Source: an uncultured Faecalibacterium sp.
GTDB lineage: Bacteria; Bacillota; Clostridia; Oscillospirales; Ruminococcaceae
NCBI GenBank assembly: GCA_934511465.1
Contig: CAKSWG010000010.1
Coordinates: 1-59,384, forward strand
DNA: 59,384 nucleotides
Direction: 5' to 3'
Both the position numbers and the translations under genes were made by a program. The notes under the pieces were generated by a model that made no database searches, was not told where the DNA came from, and was given only the letters and a program-made list of their open reading frames with translations. Of this stretch, positions 1-7,830 are shown one piece after another. Position 1 is the stretch's first letter; the number at the start of each line of letters is the position of its first letter.

Positions 1-210
1 CATATCCCCATGACCATGGAGGACTGGGCCAAGCGGCTGGACATCTATTTGCAGGCAGATGATCTGGAAGTGCTGAAGGATGCGGGCAAAATCTCGGCGC
101 AGCTTGCAAGGATGCACGCAGAAACGGAGTTTGAAAAGTACCGTGTGGTGCAGGATCGGCTGTACCAGAGCGATTTTGACAGGTATTTGGAAGAATCTGG
201 AAACACCTGA
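1..210 (+). CDS. RhuM family protein, C-terminal end (5' truncated by window edge)
   Basis: The reading frame is open from base 1 and ends at TGA 208-210. Only the last 69 codons are present. The residues around MTMEDWAKRLDIYLQADD, and the later HAETEFEKYR and SDFDRYLEE, match my memory of the C-terminus of RhuM-type proteins, which often sit inside type I restriction-modification operons between hsdM and hsdS. The molecular function of RhuM is not established. Its place directly before an hsdS/hsdR set fits that context. The true start lies outside the window. Confidence 0.75.
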   Translation, partial: HIPMTMEDWAKRLDIYLQADDLEVLKDAGKISAQLARMHAETEFEKYRVVQDRLYQSDFDRYLEESGNT

Positions 211-231
211 GAGGGTAGAGAGGGCATAGAT

Positions 232-828
232 ATGAGTTGGGAAGAAATGTCGAGAAAGCGCATTAAATGCCCCTGTGGAAGAGGAACGATTTCGCAAGCT
301 AGTTATATGGATGACTGGAATCGGTGGGAAGATGGCCCGATTGAGGTTGAGTGCGATTTTTGTAGGGCAAATTATGATGTTGAAGGAGAACATCATAATG
401 GAATGCTAATGTCTGATGGAACAGGAACAATCTATTATCTTACGCCCAAAGGTTATCCGCATTATAGTGGAATAAGGGTGGAAGATGTTTACCCGGAAAG
501 TTACAGATTATATGATATTCCATTTGAAGAATATCTAATAAAAAACTATACATTTCGGGATTTGAATTTTTCTTATGCAGAAATGAAAAGAGTAGGAGCG
601 GTGTCTCGATTAAATGGAGTGAGTCATAGAATTTGTAACGACCATCGAAGAAAGTTTGACTCGGCAAAGATAAAAGACATCATTCCTAAAATACAATGGG
701 CAATTAGAAACTATGCAAGATACCCGGACAATAGAGAGAACAGGGATATAGTTGCTGCAAAAGAAAGAATGGAATATCAGGAGTATTTTGCTGAAAAGAG
801 AAAGCATCAGATTAGAATTGATATATAA
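232..828 (+). CDS. unknown protein with N-terminal CxC/CxxC zinc-ribbon-like cysteines, in the type I RM locus
   Basis: This is a 198-residue protein I do not recognise. The N-terminus has a CPCGRG motif at about residues 14-19 and a DFCRANYDVEG stretch about 28 residues later, a pattern that could bind one metal ion. The remainder is charged and rich in Tyr, Arg and Lys, with no signal peptide or membrane segment. It starts 21 bp after the RhuM gene behind a purine-rich site (GAGAGGG) and ends just before hsdS, so it is probably co-transcribed with the RM genes. The base composition is clearly AT-richer than the core genome, consistent with horizontal acquisition. A role in defence or in regulating the RM system is only an inference from position. 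Confidence 0.75.
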   Translation: MSWEEMSRKRIKCPCGRGTISQASYMDDWNRWEDGPIEVECDFCRANYDVEGEHHNGMLMSDGTGTIYYLTPKGYPHYSGIRVEDVYPESYRLYDIPFEEYLIKNYTFRDLNFSYAEMKRVGAVSRLNGVSHRICNDHRRKFDSAKIKDIIPKIQWAIRNYARYPDNRENRDIVAAKERMEYQEYFAEKRKHQIRIDI

Positions 829-842
829 GGAGAATGTATAAG

Positions 843-2141
843 GTGTCTAAGTTAGATGAACTGCTCCGGGAGCTTTGCCCGGATGGTGTGGAATACAAGA
901 AACTGGGTGAAATTGCAACAATTTCTCGTGGAGGAAACTTTCAGAAGAAGGATTTTCTTACAGAGGGCGTGCCATGCATCCATTATGGCCAGATTTATAC
1001 AAAATATGGCCTGTTCACGGATAAGACATTTACCTTTATAAGTGAAGAATGTGCGAAAAAGCAGAAGATGGCACAGCCTAATGATATTGTCATGGCAGTT
1101 ACAAGCGAAAATATTGAAGATGTTTGTAAATGCCTTGCATGGCTGGGTGATGAGCCTGTGGCAGTCAGTGGACATTCGGCGATTATTCATCACAATCAGA
1201 ATGCCAAATATCTAGTTTACTACTTCCATTCGCAGATGTTTTTTGCACAAAAGCGCAAGCTGGCGCATGGAACAAAGGTTATCGAAGTGACACCGGATGC
1301 GTTGGTGGACATTGCTTTGCCGGTTCCTCCTATTGAAATTCAGTGTGAAATTGTCCGCATTTTAGACAATTTCACAAATCTTACAGCGGAGCTTACAGCG
1401 GAGCTTACAGCGGAGCTTACAGCCAGAAAGACACAGTATGGTTTTTATCGAGAAAAATTACTGGATAAGACTAAGATAAGTGCAACTATGACTAAAGTTG
1501 CTGACCTTGGAAAGTGGTCTGGCGGAAAAACTCCCTCGATGGCTGAAAAGAAATATTGGGAGAGTGGCACGATTCCGTGGGTATCTTCAAAAGATGTTAA
1601 GCAGCCGATTTTGTCAGATACGATTGACCATATCACGAATGCAGCGGTTGATGAAGCATCGATGACGGTATATCCGGCTGGAAGTGTGGCAATCGTTACA
1701 CGTTCTGGAATTTTGCGACATACGTTCCCGGTTACTTATATTCCGTTTGAAACGACGGTAAATCAGGACATTAAAATTCTGGTGACAAAAGAAGGGATAT
1801 CTTCTCGATATGTTTCCCATGCGTTGCAAGCCTATGGAGAGAACATTCGCAGAACGACCAAGAAACAGGGCGGGACAGTTGATTCTCTTGATTTTCAGAA
1901 AGTTTTGGCCTATAAAATTCCCGTTCCACCCCTTGATATCCAAAACCGCATTGTGAATGTACTGGACAACTTTGAGAAAATCTGTTCTGACCTCAATATT
2001 GGCTTACCTGCTGAAATTGAAGCCCGGCAGAAGCAGTACGAGTATTACCGAGATAAGCTCTTGACATTTGCAGAAAATGGTAACACAATTTTGAGCAGAG
2101 CAGAGCAGAGCAGAGCAGAGCAGAGCAGAGCAGAGCACTGA
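843..2141 (+). CDS. hsdS: type IC restriction-modification specificity subunit HsdS, two TRDs
   Basis: HsdS provides DNA sequence recognition for the HsdM/HsdR complex. I choose GTG 843 because AAGGAGA (827-833) lies 9 nt upstream and the protein then begins SKLDELLRELCP, usual for this family. The ATG at 834 abuts the Shine-Dalgarno. The 432 residues show TRD1 (about 13-165), a central conserved helix with three tandem TAEL motifs (181-192), TRD2 (about 215-370) and a distal conserved helix ending EIEARQKQYEYYRDKLLTF. After that helix the frame runs into an SRAEQ repeat encoded by a 5-bp microsatellite and stops at TGA 2139-2141. Immediately downstream, in another frame, lies a third TRD. 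TAEL repeats between the TRDs are the hallmark of the EcoR124I (type IC) family, where two or three copies change the spacer length of the target. Confidence 0.92.
   Translation: MSKLDELLRELCPDGVEYKKLGEIATISRGGNFQKKDFLTEGVPCIHYGQIYTKYGLFTDKTFTFISEECAKKQKMAQPNDIVMAVTSENIEDVCKCLAWLGDEPVAVSGHSAIIHHNQNAKYLVYYFHSQMFFAQKRKLAHGTKVIEVTPDALVDIALPVPPIEIQCEIVRILDNFTNLTAELTAELTAELTARKTQYGFYREKLLDKTKISATMTKVADLGKWSGGKTPSMAEKKYWESGTIPWVSSKDVKQPILSDTIDHITNAAVDEASMTVYPAGSVAIVTRSGILRHTFPVTYIPFETTVNQDIKILVTKEGISSRYVSHALQAYGENIRRTTKKQGGTVDSLDFQKVLAYKIPVPPLDIQNRIVNVLDNFEKICSDLNIGLPAEIEARQKQYEYYRDKLLTFAENGNTILSRAEQSRAEQSRAEH
1383..1418 (+). repeat. three tandem 12-bp repeats (ACAGCGGAGCTT) encoding TAEL in HsdS
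   Basis: There are three perfect copies at 1383-1394, 1395-1406 and 1407-1418, followed by a partial copy (ACAGC) that runs into TARK. In EcoR124I-type enzymes a change between two and three such copies lengthens the inter-TRD helix and adds one base to the non-specific spacer of the recognition site. Perfect DNA identity of the copies, including third codon positions, suggests recent slippage or unequal crossover. Confidence 0.93.
2094..2137 (+). repeat. pentanucleotide microsatellite (AGCAG)8 plus partial unit at the 3' end of hsdS
   Basis: There are eight perfect copies of AGCAG (2094-2133) plus AGCA. The tract is translated as SRAEQ repeats in the hsdS frame and ends two bases before the stop codon. 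Loss of one unit (7 copies) or gain of two (10 copies) would put the hsdS frame (frame of 843) into the frame of the downstream third TRD, reading through ALIKLLQYVFGY. A 5-bp unit is not a multiple of three, so each slippage event changes the reading frame. This is the classic layout of a phase-variable switch. Confidence 0.95.
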
Positions 2142-2149
2142 TTAAGCTC

Positions 2150-2764
2150 TTGCAGTATGTGTTTGGCTATGCCGTTGTTTCTCTGCAAGATGTAGTAAAG
2201 AACAGCTGCTCTGGCGGAACACCAAAAAAAGGCGTATCAGAATATTACGAGGACGGGAATATTCCTTGGCTGAGGACGCAGGAAGTGGTATTCCGGGATA
2301 TTTGCAAGACGGAGTGCTTCATTACGGAGAGTGCAGTAAAAAATTCTGCGGCAAAGTGGATTCCAGAGAACTGCGTAATAGTTGCAATTTCGGGCGCGAC
2401 TGCTGGAAGATGTGCAATCAATAAAATTCCGCTGACAACAAACCAGCATTGTTTGAATCTTGAAGTTGACCCGGAGATGGCGTTGTACAGATATGTGTAT
2501 TACTGCATCTGTGCAAAGCAGGAAGAACTTCTTGCGAAAAAGGAGGGTGCACGTGGAGATTTGAACTCAACAAGAATTTTAAGTTTGCAAATTGATCTCC
2601 CATCGATTGAAAAACAAAAACGGATTGTTTCTATCCTTGATCGCTTTGATGCAATCTGCAATGATTTGACCAGCGGCCTGCCCACGGAGATTGAGGCAAG
2701 GCAAAAGCAGTATGAGTATTACAGAGATAAATTGTTGACGTTTAAGGAGGTGGCTGCAACGTGA
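2150..2764 (+). CDS. HsdS third target-recognition module, out of frame with hsdS in this copy
   Basis: The 204-codon frame (possible TTG 2150; the frame is open from within the repeat tract) encodes one complete TRD beginning VVSLQDVVKNSCSGGTP and containing GNIPWLRTQEV, followed by a conserved helix ending EIEARQKQYEYYRDKLLTF. It is half of an HsdS. No convincing ribosome-binding site precedes TTG 2150, so it is more likely made as an extension of HsdS when the upstream microsatellite has 7 or 10 units. Independent translation, or a role as a silent cassette for recombination, are alternatives. Its terminal helix repeats that of the upstream gene (about 2014-2073 against 2688-2747), giving homology for cassette exchange. 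The stop codon overlaps the GTG of the next gene. Confidence 0.8.
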   Translation: MQYVFGYAVVSLQDVVKNSCSGGTPKKGVSEYYEDGNIPWLRTQEVVFRDICKTECFITESAVKNSAAKWIPENCVIVAISGATAGRCAINKIPLTTNQHCLNLEVDPEMALYRYVYYCICAKQEELLAKKEGARGDLNSTRILSLQIDLPSIEKQKRIVSILDRFDAICNDLTSGLPTEIEARQKQYEYYRDKLLTFKEVAAT

Positions 2765-3441
2765 GTGCGGCAAAAAAGGCTGGTGTAATTTATATCCTGA
2801 CAAATCCCTCTTTTCCCGATTATGTAAAAATTGGCTATGCGACCAATATCGAAAATCGACTGAAACAGTTAAATCGAAGCGAGTGCATCCCATTTGCGTT
2901 TCGGGTATATGCTACTTACGATGTTTCGGCTCCGCTACAAGATAAAGAACTGCATAGCCTGATTGACCGTTTGAATCCTGATTTGCGCGCTATTGATACG
3001 TTCGATGGCAAGACAAGAACAAAAGAGTTTTATGCAATGACAAAAGAGGATGCTTATGCGCTTTTGGAGAGCATTGCAAAATTAAGCGGCACAATGGACA
3101 AACTGCAGCGCCTTACCCCGGAAGGCCATGAGATTGCAGACGAAGAAGTTGCGGCTGAAATTCAGGAAGAAGCAAAAGAACGCAAAGCCCCGTTCTCATT
3201 TATTAAATGTGGTATTCCGATGGGGGCAGAGATCGTGCTGCAAAATCATCCTGAGGTTGTAGCCGTTGTAAAAGATGATAGGCAAATTGAGTATCAGGGT
3301 AAAACCTATTCGCTTTCTGCGTTGGCTCAAAAAATCATGCAGACGACCTATCCGCTACAAGGGCCGGTGCATTGGCTTTATCAGGGAAGAAAACTGCGAG
3401 ATATTCGAGTGGAACGAGAAGAAGCAGGTTTGTATGAGTAA
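2761..3441 (+). CDS. GIY-YIG nuclease family protein with C-terminal DUF4357-like domain
   Basis: The 226-residue protein starts at GTG 2761, overlapping the previous TGA (GTGA), with GGAGG 8-9 nt upstream. Residues about 8-95 form a T5orf172-type GIY-YIG domain: VIYILTNP, then VKIGYA about ten residues on, then an Arg in NIENRLKQLN. A linker of about 50 acidic and charged residues leads to a C-terminal domain (about 140-220) with GIPMGAEIV, DDRQIEYQGKTYSLSALA and GPVHWLYQG, which resembles DUF4357. GIY-YIG domains cleave DNA or act as modified-DNA nucleases. Its tight coupling between hsdS and hsdR suggests an accessory nuclease of the RM locus. That role is an inference. Confidence 0.85.
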   Translation: MSAAKKAGVIYILTNPSFPDYVKIGYATNIENRLKQLNRSECIPFAFRVYATYDVSAPLQDKELHSLIDRLNPDLRAIDTFDGKTRTKEFYAMTKEDAYALLESIAKLSGTMDKLQRLTPEGHEIADEEVAAEIQEEAKERKAPFSFIKCGIPMGAEIVLQNHPEVVAVVKDDRQIEYQGKTYSLSALAQKIMQTTYPLQGPVHWLYQGRKLRDIRVEREEAGLYE

Positions 3442-3456
3442 AAGGCGGGTGTGAAA

Positions 3457-6400
3457 ATGTCCTTTTTCAATATCGTTGCGGCTACCAATGAAGATACCGT
3501 TGTTGCCACCTATGAACCCTCCAAGGTGCGCTCTGACAGCTACCAGAGCGAGGCGGAACTGGAAAAAGAATTTATCCGGCTGCTGTGCGAGCAGGGCTAT
3601 ACCTATCTGCCGCTGCATACCGAGGATGAACTGATTGCTAACCTCCGCAGCCAGTTGGAAGAGCTGAACCACTACCAGTTTTCCGATACGGAGTGGCGGC
3701 AGTTTTTCAGTGATGTAATTGCCAACCCCAACGAGCATATTCCCGAAAAGACCCGGAAGATTCAGGAAGATAATGTGCAGGTGCTGCACCGGGATGATGG
3801 CAGTTCCAAAAATATCACGCTGATCGACAAAAAGAACATCCACAACAACCGCCTGCAGGTCATCAACCAGTACGAGGTGAAGCAGGCGGACGGTGCACGG
3901 CATGATAACCGCTACGATGTGACGATTTTGGTCAACGGCTTTCCGCTGGTTCATGTGGAGCTAAAGCGGCGCGGGGTGGCCATCCGGGAGGCGTTCAACC
4001 AGATCAACCGCTATCAGCGGGATTCGTTCTGGGCGGGCTGTGGTTTGTACGAGTATGTGCAGATTTTTGTGATCTCCAACGGCACAAATACCAAGTACTA
4101 CTCCAACAGCACCCGCTACAATGCCATCAAGGACGCCAAACACGGCAAGACGAAAAAGGAAAAGACCAGCAATAGCTTTGAATTTACCTCCTACTGGGCC
4201 GATGCGAATAACCGTGTGCTGACGGATCTGATCGACTTTACCCGGACATTCTTTGCAAAGCACACGATCCTGAGCGTGCTGACCCGGTACTGCATCTTTA
4301 CCTCAGAAAAGATGCTGATGGTGATGCGCCCATATCAGATCACGGCAACCGAGAGGATATTGAACCGCATCGAGATCGCCAACAACTACAAAAAGTATGG
4401 CAGCATCGAGGGCGGCGGCTACATTTGGCACACCACAGGCTCCGGCAAGACGCTGACCTCCTTCAAAACGGCACGGCTGGCATCGCAGTTGCCCTACATC
4501 GACAAGGTGCTGTTTGTGGTAGACCGCAAGGACTTGGACTACCAAACTATGAAAGAGTATGACCGCTTCGAGAAGGGAGCGGCAAACTCCAACACCAGCA
4601 CCACGATTCTGAAACGCCAGTTGGAAAACCCGGAAGCGCATATCATCATTACCACCATCCAGAAGCTGGCAACCTTTATCAAGAAAAATCCGGGGCATGA
4701 GGTCTACCAGAAGCACGTTGTGATCATCTTTGACGAGTGCCACCGCAGCCAGTTCGGTGATATGCACAAGGCCATTGTTCACAATTTCAAAAAGTACCAC
4801 CTGTTCGGATTTACAGGAACGCCGATTTTTGCAGTCAACGCAGGAAGCTCCACTGATCCACGCTATTTCACCACGGCGCAGACGTTCGGCGACCAACTGC
4901 ACACCTACACCATCGTGGATGCCATCAACGACAAGAATGTGTTGCCATTCCGTGTAGATTACATCAAGACGATGGATGCAGAGCCAGATATGGATGACAA
5001 GCAGGTTTGGGACATTGACCGGGAAAAGGCATTCATGGCTCCCAAGCGTATTTCTCTAGTGACAAAGTATATCCTCGACCACTTCGACCAGAAAACCTAT
5101 CAGGGAGACAAATCGTATGAGTTTAATCTGCTGACGAATGTGGCAGAGGTGGCCTCTGCCCAGCGTGGTGCGGTGGATGAAATCAAGCGAAAACAGCGCG
5201 TCAGCGGTTTTAATTCGATTTTCTGCGTGGCTTCTGTGCCGATGGCAAAGCTGTATTATCAGGAGATCAAAAAGCAGATGGCGGCAGACCCGACCAAGCG
5301 GCTGCGCATTGCCACCATTTACAGCTATGGAGCCAACGAAGCCGAAACAGACGGGATTCTGGATGAGGAAAACCCGGAAGATACCTCTAACCTCGACCAG
5401 AGCAGCCGGGATTTTCTGGACGCAGCCATTCAGGATTACAATGAGATGTTCCATACGAACTATTCTACCGATGGCGAACGGTTCCAGAATTACTACAAAG
5501 ATGTATCGCTCCGCATGAAGAACAAGGAGCTTGACCTGCTGATCGTGGTCAATATGTTCCTGACAGGCTTTGATGCCACGACCCTGAACACCCTTTGGGT
5601 GGATAAGAATTTGAAGATGCACGGTCTGATTCAGGCGTTCAGTCGGACGAACCGCATTCTGAACAGCATTAAGACCTTTGGCAATATCGTCTGTTTCCGC
5701 AACCTGCAAAAGCGGGTGGATGCGGCAATTTCGCTGTTTGGAGATAAAAATGCGGGCGGCATCGTTTTGTTGCGCAAATATGCGGACTACTACCACGGTT
5801 ATATGGACGAGCAGGGAAAATACCATCAGGGCTACGCAGACATGATCGATGCGCTGACGCAAAAATTTCCGCTGGCAGAGCCGCAGATCGTTGGAGAGCA
5901 GAACCAGAAGGACTTTATCGTGTTGTTTGGCGCACTGCTGCGGATGCGGAACCTGCTGTCCTCCTTTGATGATTTCAAGGGCAACGAGCTGATCTCTGAA
6001 CGGGATTTACAGGACTATTTGGGCCGCTATCAGGATTTGCGGGATGAATGGCGTAACAAGAAGCACGATGAAACCAAAGAAGATATCACGGATGATGTGG
6101 TGTTCGAGGTGGAGCTGATTCGGCAGGTCGAGATCAACATTGACTACATTCTGATGCTGGTCAAAAAGTACCATGAGACCCATTGCGATGACAAAGAGGT
6201 GCTCATCACGATTCGCAAGGCGATTGATGCCAGCCCGGAACTGCGCAGCAAAAAGCAACTGATTGAAACCTTTATTGCAGGTGTCAACGATGTGGATGAT
6301 GTGATGGCAGAGTGGAACACCTATGTGTCCGAACAGCGGGAGAAAGAGCTTGCAAAGATCATCCAAGAGGAAAAGCTGAAGGAGCCGGAAACGCGCAAAT

Positions 6401-6597
6401 ATCTGGCCAATGCGTTCCGTGATGGTGAGATCAAGACTGTGGGTACTGATATTGACAAACTGATGCCGCCTGTTTCTCGCTTTGGCGGCGGTGGCCGTGC
6501 GCAGAAGAAGCAGGGTGTGATTGATAAGCTGAAGAGCTTCTTTGATAAGTTCTTTGGGATTGGCGGAAGTTCATTTGAGGAGGGAAAACATGACTAA
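3457..6597 (+). CDS. hsdR: type I restriction enzyme R subunit HsdR (EcoR124I-like)
   Basis: HsdR is the motor and nuclease subunit: it translocates DNA using ATP and cuts unmodified DNA. ATG 3457 is preferred over GTG 3451 because AAAGGCGG (3441-3448) is 8 nt from it. The 1046-residue length is close to EcoR124I HsdR. A PD-(D/E)xK nuclease site is visible as D154 (YDVTILV), E168 and K170 (VELKRRG). The SF2 motor follows, with GSGKT (Lys at about 331), DECH 426-429, FTGTP and the FLTGFD / QAFSRTNR motifs. The C-terminal helical region, ending near FGGGGRAQKKQG, probably contacts the methylase core. All key residues are intact, so the enzyme should be active. No HsdM is present in the window. 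Confidence 0.96.
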   Translation: MSFFNIVAATNEDTVVATYEPSKVRSDSYQSEAELEKEFIRLLCEQGYTYLPLHTEDELIANLRSQLEELNHYQFSDTEWRQFFSDVIANPNEHIPEKTRKIQEDNVQVLHRDDGSSKNITLIDKKNIHNNRLQVINQYEVKQADGARHDNRYDVTILVNGFPLVHVELKRRGVAIREAFNQINRYQRDSFWAGCGLYEYVQIFVISNGTNTKYYSNSTRYNAIKDAKHGKTKKEKTSNSFEFTSYWADANNRVLTDLIDFTRTFFAKHTILSVLTRYCIFTSEKMLMVMRPYQITATERILNRIEIANNYKKYGSIEGGGYIWHTTGSGKTLTSFKTARLASQLPYIDKVLFVVDRKDLDYQTMKEYDRFEKGAANSNTSTTILKRQLENPEAHIIITTIQKLATFIKKNPGHEVYQKHVVIIFDECHRSQFGDMHKAIVHNFKKYHLFGFTGTPIFAVNAGSSTDPRYFTTAQTFGDQLHTYTIVDAINDKNVLPFRVDYIKTMDAEPDMDDKQVWDIDREKAFMAPKRISLVTKYILDHFDQKTYQGDKSYEFNLLTNVAEVASAQRGAVDEIKRKQRVSGFNSIFCVASVPMAKLYYQEIKKQMAADPTKRLRIATIYSYGANEAETDGILDEENPEDTSNLDQSSRDFLDAAIQDYNEMFHTNYSTDGERFQNYYKDVSLRMKNKELDLLIVVNMFLTGFDATTLNTLWVDKNLKMHGLIQAFSRTNRILNSIKTFGNIVCFRNLQKRVDAAISLFGDKNAGGIVLLRKYADYYHGYMDEQGKYHQGYADMIDALTQKFPLAEPQIVGEQNQKDFIVLFGALLRMRNLLSSFDDFKGNELISERDLQDYLGRYQDLRDEWRNKKHDETKEDITDDVVFEVELIRQVEINIDYILMLVKKYHETHCDDKEVLITIRKAIDASPELRSKKQLIETFIAGVNDVDDVMAEWNTYVSEQREKELAKIIQEEKLKEPETRKYLANAFRDGEIKTVGTDIDKLMPPVSRFGGGGRAQKKQGVIDKLKSFFDKFFGIGGSSFEEGKHD

Positions 6598-6652
6598 ATG
6601 GTATAGAGGATAGTACTATAACGGTAACATCGATAATGGTGAGTAGAGAAAA

Positions 6653-7519
6653 ATGGATATTTTTTCAACCAGAGAATTGGCAACGGCCTTTTGGACAGGA
6701 ATAATATTGGTAGCCGTAGGAATGGCGATAGTCACTAATAAAAAGGCAAGGAAGAGTTTTATAGAAGTTCTGAAATGTTTCTTCGGCCGGAAGATAAGGA
6801 TGCTGTGGGAAATATATTTCTTGTATATCGGGATAATTACATTCTTGTTTTCAAGATTGCCAATATGGGAAAGTATATATTTAAAAGATATTATTATTTG
6901 GACGTTTTTTTCGGGACTGACTATTTGCATAAATGCAGTTGCCGGCGAGGCTGATGAAAAGTATATACTTAAAGTTCTGAAAGACAATATTAGATTTACG
7001 ATGGTTACAGAACTTTTATTAAGTACTTTTACATTTAGTTTTTGGGTTGAATTGATAATAATTCCGATAACAACAGTTATTGTGTTGTTCGATACAGTTG
7101 CAGAACATAAAAGTGATGCAATAGCAGTACATAAGCTATTGCAGGATGTGATAGCCTTTGCTGGACTATGTGTGATACTTCAAACAGTGAGAGTGGGAAT
7201 TCTGGAATATCGAGAACTTAATGTGATAAATACATTAGTGAGTTTCTTTATTCCAATTGTCTATTTACTTCTTGTCACACCGCTAGAGTATGCATTTGAA
7301 CTATATTCGAAATACGAAATGCTATTTATACAGATGCATTTTAAAGAGCCAAGCGATAAGATGGTCCAGAGAAAAAGACATTTGAAAGTGATAAAGGTGT
7401 GTGGATTGTCTGTTAAAAGAATTATGCTGTTTCAAAAGCAGTGCATACCACGAATGTATATTTCGATGCCGGATGTAGAATTTGATTTGTTGATAAGTCA
7501 TTTGGAAGACAGAAGTTAA
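6653..7519 (+). CDS. unknown multi-pass membrane protein next to the type I RM locus
   Basis: The 288-residue protein has about six hydrophobic segments (around residues 8-27, 48-67, 78-97, 117-150 as a pair, 160-178 and 192-212) and a soluble, basic C-terminal region of about 70 residues. I do not recognise a family. It begins 55 bp after hsdR with a weak ribosome-binding site (GAGTAGAGAAA). It is the most AT-rich gene in the window, unlike both hsdR and the core genes, so it probably arrived separately. Membrane proteins coupled to nucleases are common effectors in phage defence, but nothing in the sequence proves this here. Confidence 0.7.
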   Translation: MDIFSTRELATAFWTGIILVAVGMAIVTNKKARKSFIEVLKCFFGRKIRMLWEIYFLYIGIITFLFSRLPIWESIYLKDIIIWTFFSGLTICINAVAGEADEKYILKVLKDNIRFTMVTELLLSTFTFSFWVELIIIPITTVIVLFDTVAEHKSDAIAVHKLLQDVIAFAGLCVILQTVRVGILEYRELNVINTLVSFFIPIVYLLLVTPLEYAFELYSKYEMLFIQMHFKEPSDKMVQRKRHLKVIKVCGLSVKRIMLFQKQCIPRMYISMPDVEFDLLISHLEDRS

Positions 7520-7671
7520 TAAAGCTAAAAGCTTGAAAACATATAAGAAATCGTTTATAATACTCACAGAGATTCCGCTGGCTATGTGATACTATCCTGA
7601 TACTAAAAAATCAGCAAGCCACATCTAGCACAGCAATCTCATGAAAAAGTGAACATTCAAGAATAGTTTTA

Positions 7672-7689
7672 CTAAACAAATTTGTTTAG
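7672..7689. repeat. perfect 18-bp palindrome (CTAAACAAA/TTTGTTTAG)
   Basis: The two 9-bp arms are exact reverse complements with no spacer. There is no following T-run, so it is not an intrinsic terminator. It could be a regulator operator or a recombination or resolution site at the island edge. No gene start is close enough to make an operator role obvious. Confidence 0.6.
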
Positions 7690-7752
7690 CGAGAATCCGA
7701 ACTTACCGAGCTCGAGTAATCTATATTTTCAGCAGAACCTAACCTTTATCAC

Positions 7753-7798
7753 AAAGCGCCCCGGTTGCAGGTGAAATATCCTGTAACCGGGGTGCTTT
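7753..7798. terminator. intrinsic terminator between accessory region and the GDPD gene
   Basis: A 19-bp stem (7753-7771 with 7780-7798, loop TGAAATAT) contains the core CCCCGGTT/AACCGGGG and has two G-U wobbles if transcribed from the plus strand. It is flanked by A/T runs on both sides. It lies just beyond the 3' end of the minus-strand GDPD gene and may work in both directions. Confidence 0.8.
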
Positions 7799-7830
7799 TC
7801 TGTGTGCGCGTATTTTACTTCTCTTCGCAA

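Larger units (their letters stand above)
7520..7830. other. intergenic stretch at the right edge of the accessory region
   Basis: These 311 bases contain no convincing gene. They hold a small inverted repeat (AAGCTAAAAGCTT, near 7523), a perfect 18-bp palindrome at 7672-7689 and a terminator at 7753-7798. The base composition changes from AT-rich to GC-rich here, so this is the likely junction of the acquired RM segment with core DNA. No integrase, tRNA or direct-repeat attachment site was found. Confidence 0.6.

Noticed and set aside
2094..2137. Possible CRISPR or direct-repeat array.
   Set aside because: Units are only 5 bp and contiguous with no spacers; it is a microsatellite. No CRISPR array was seen in the window.
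2237..2893. Several minus-strand frames over the hsdS extension.
   Set aside because: They are shadows of the plus-strand coding sequence with no family resemblance or ribosome-binding sites.
1..7830. Prophage or integrative element.
   Set aside because: No integrase, phage structural or conjugation gene is visible; only RM-type cargo is present in the window.
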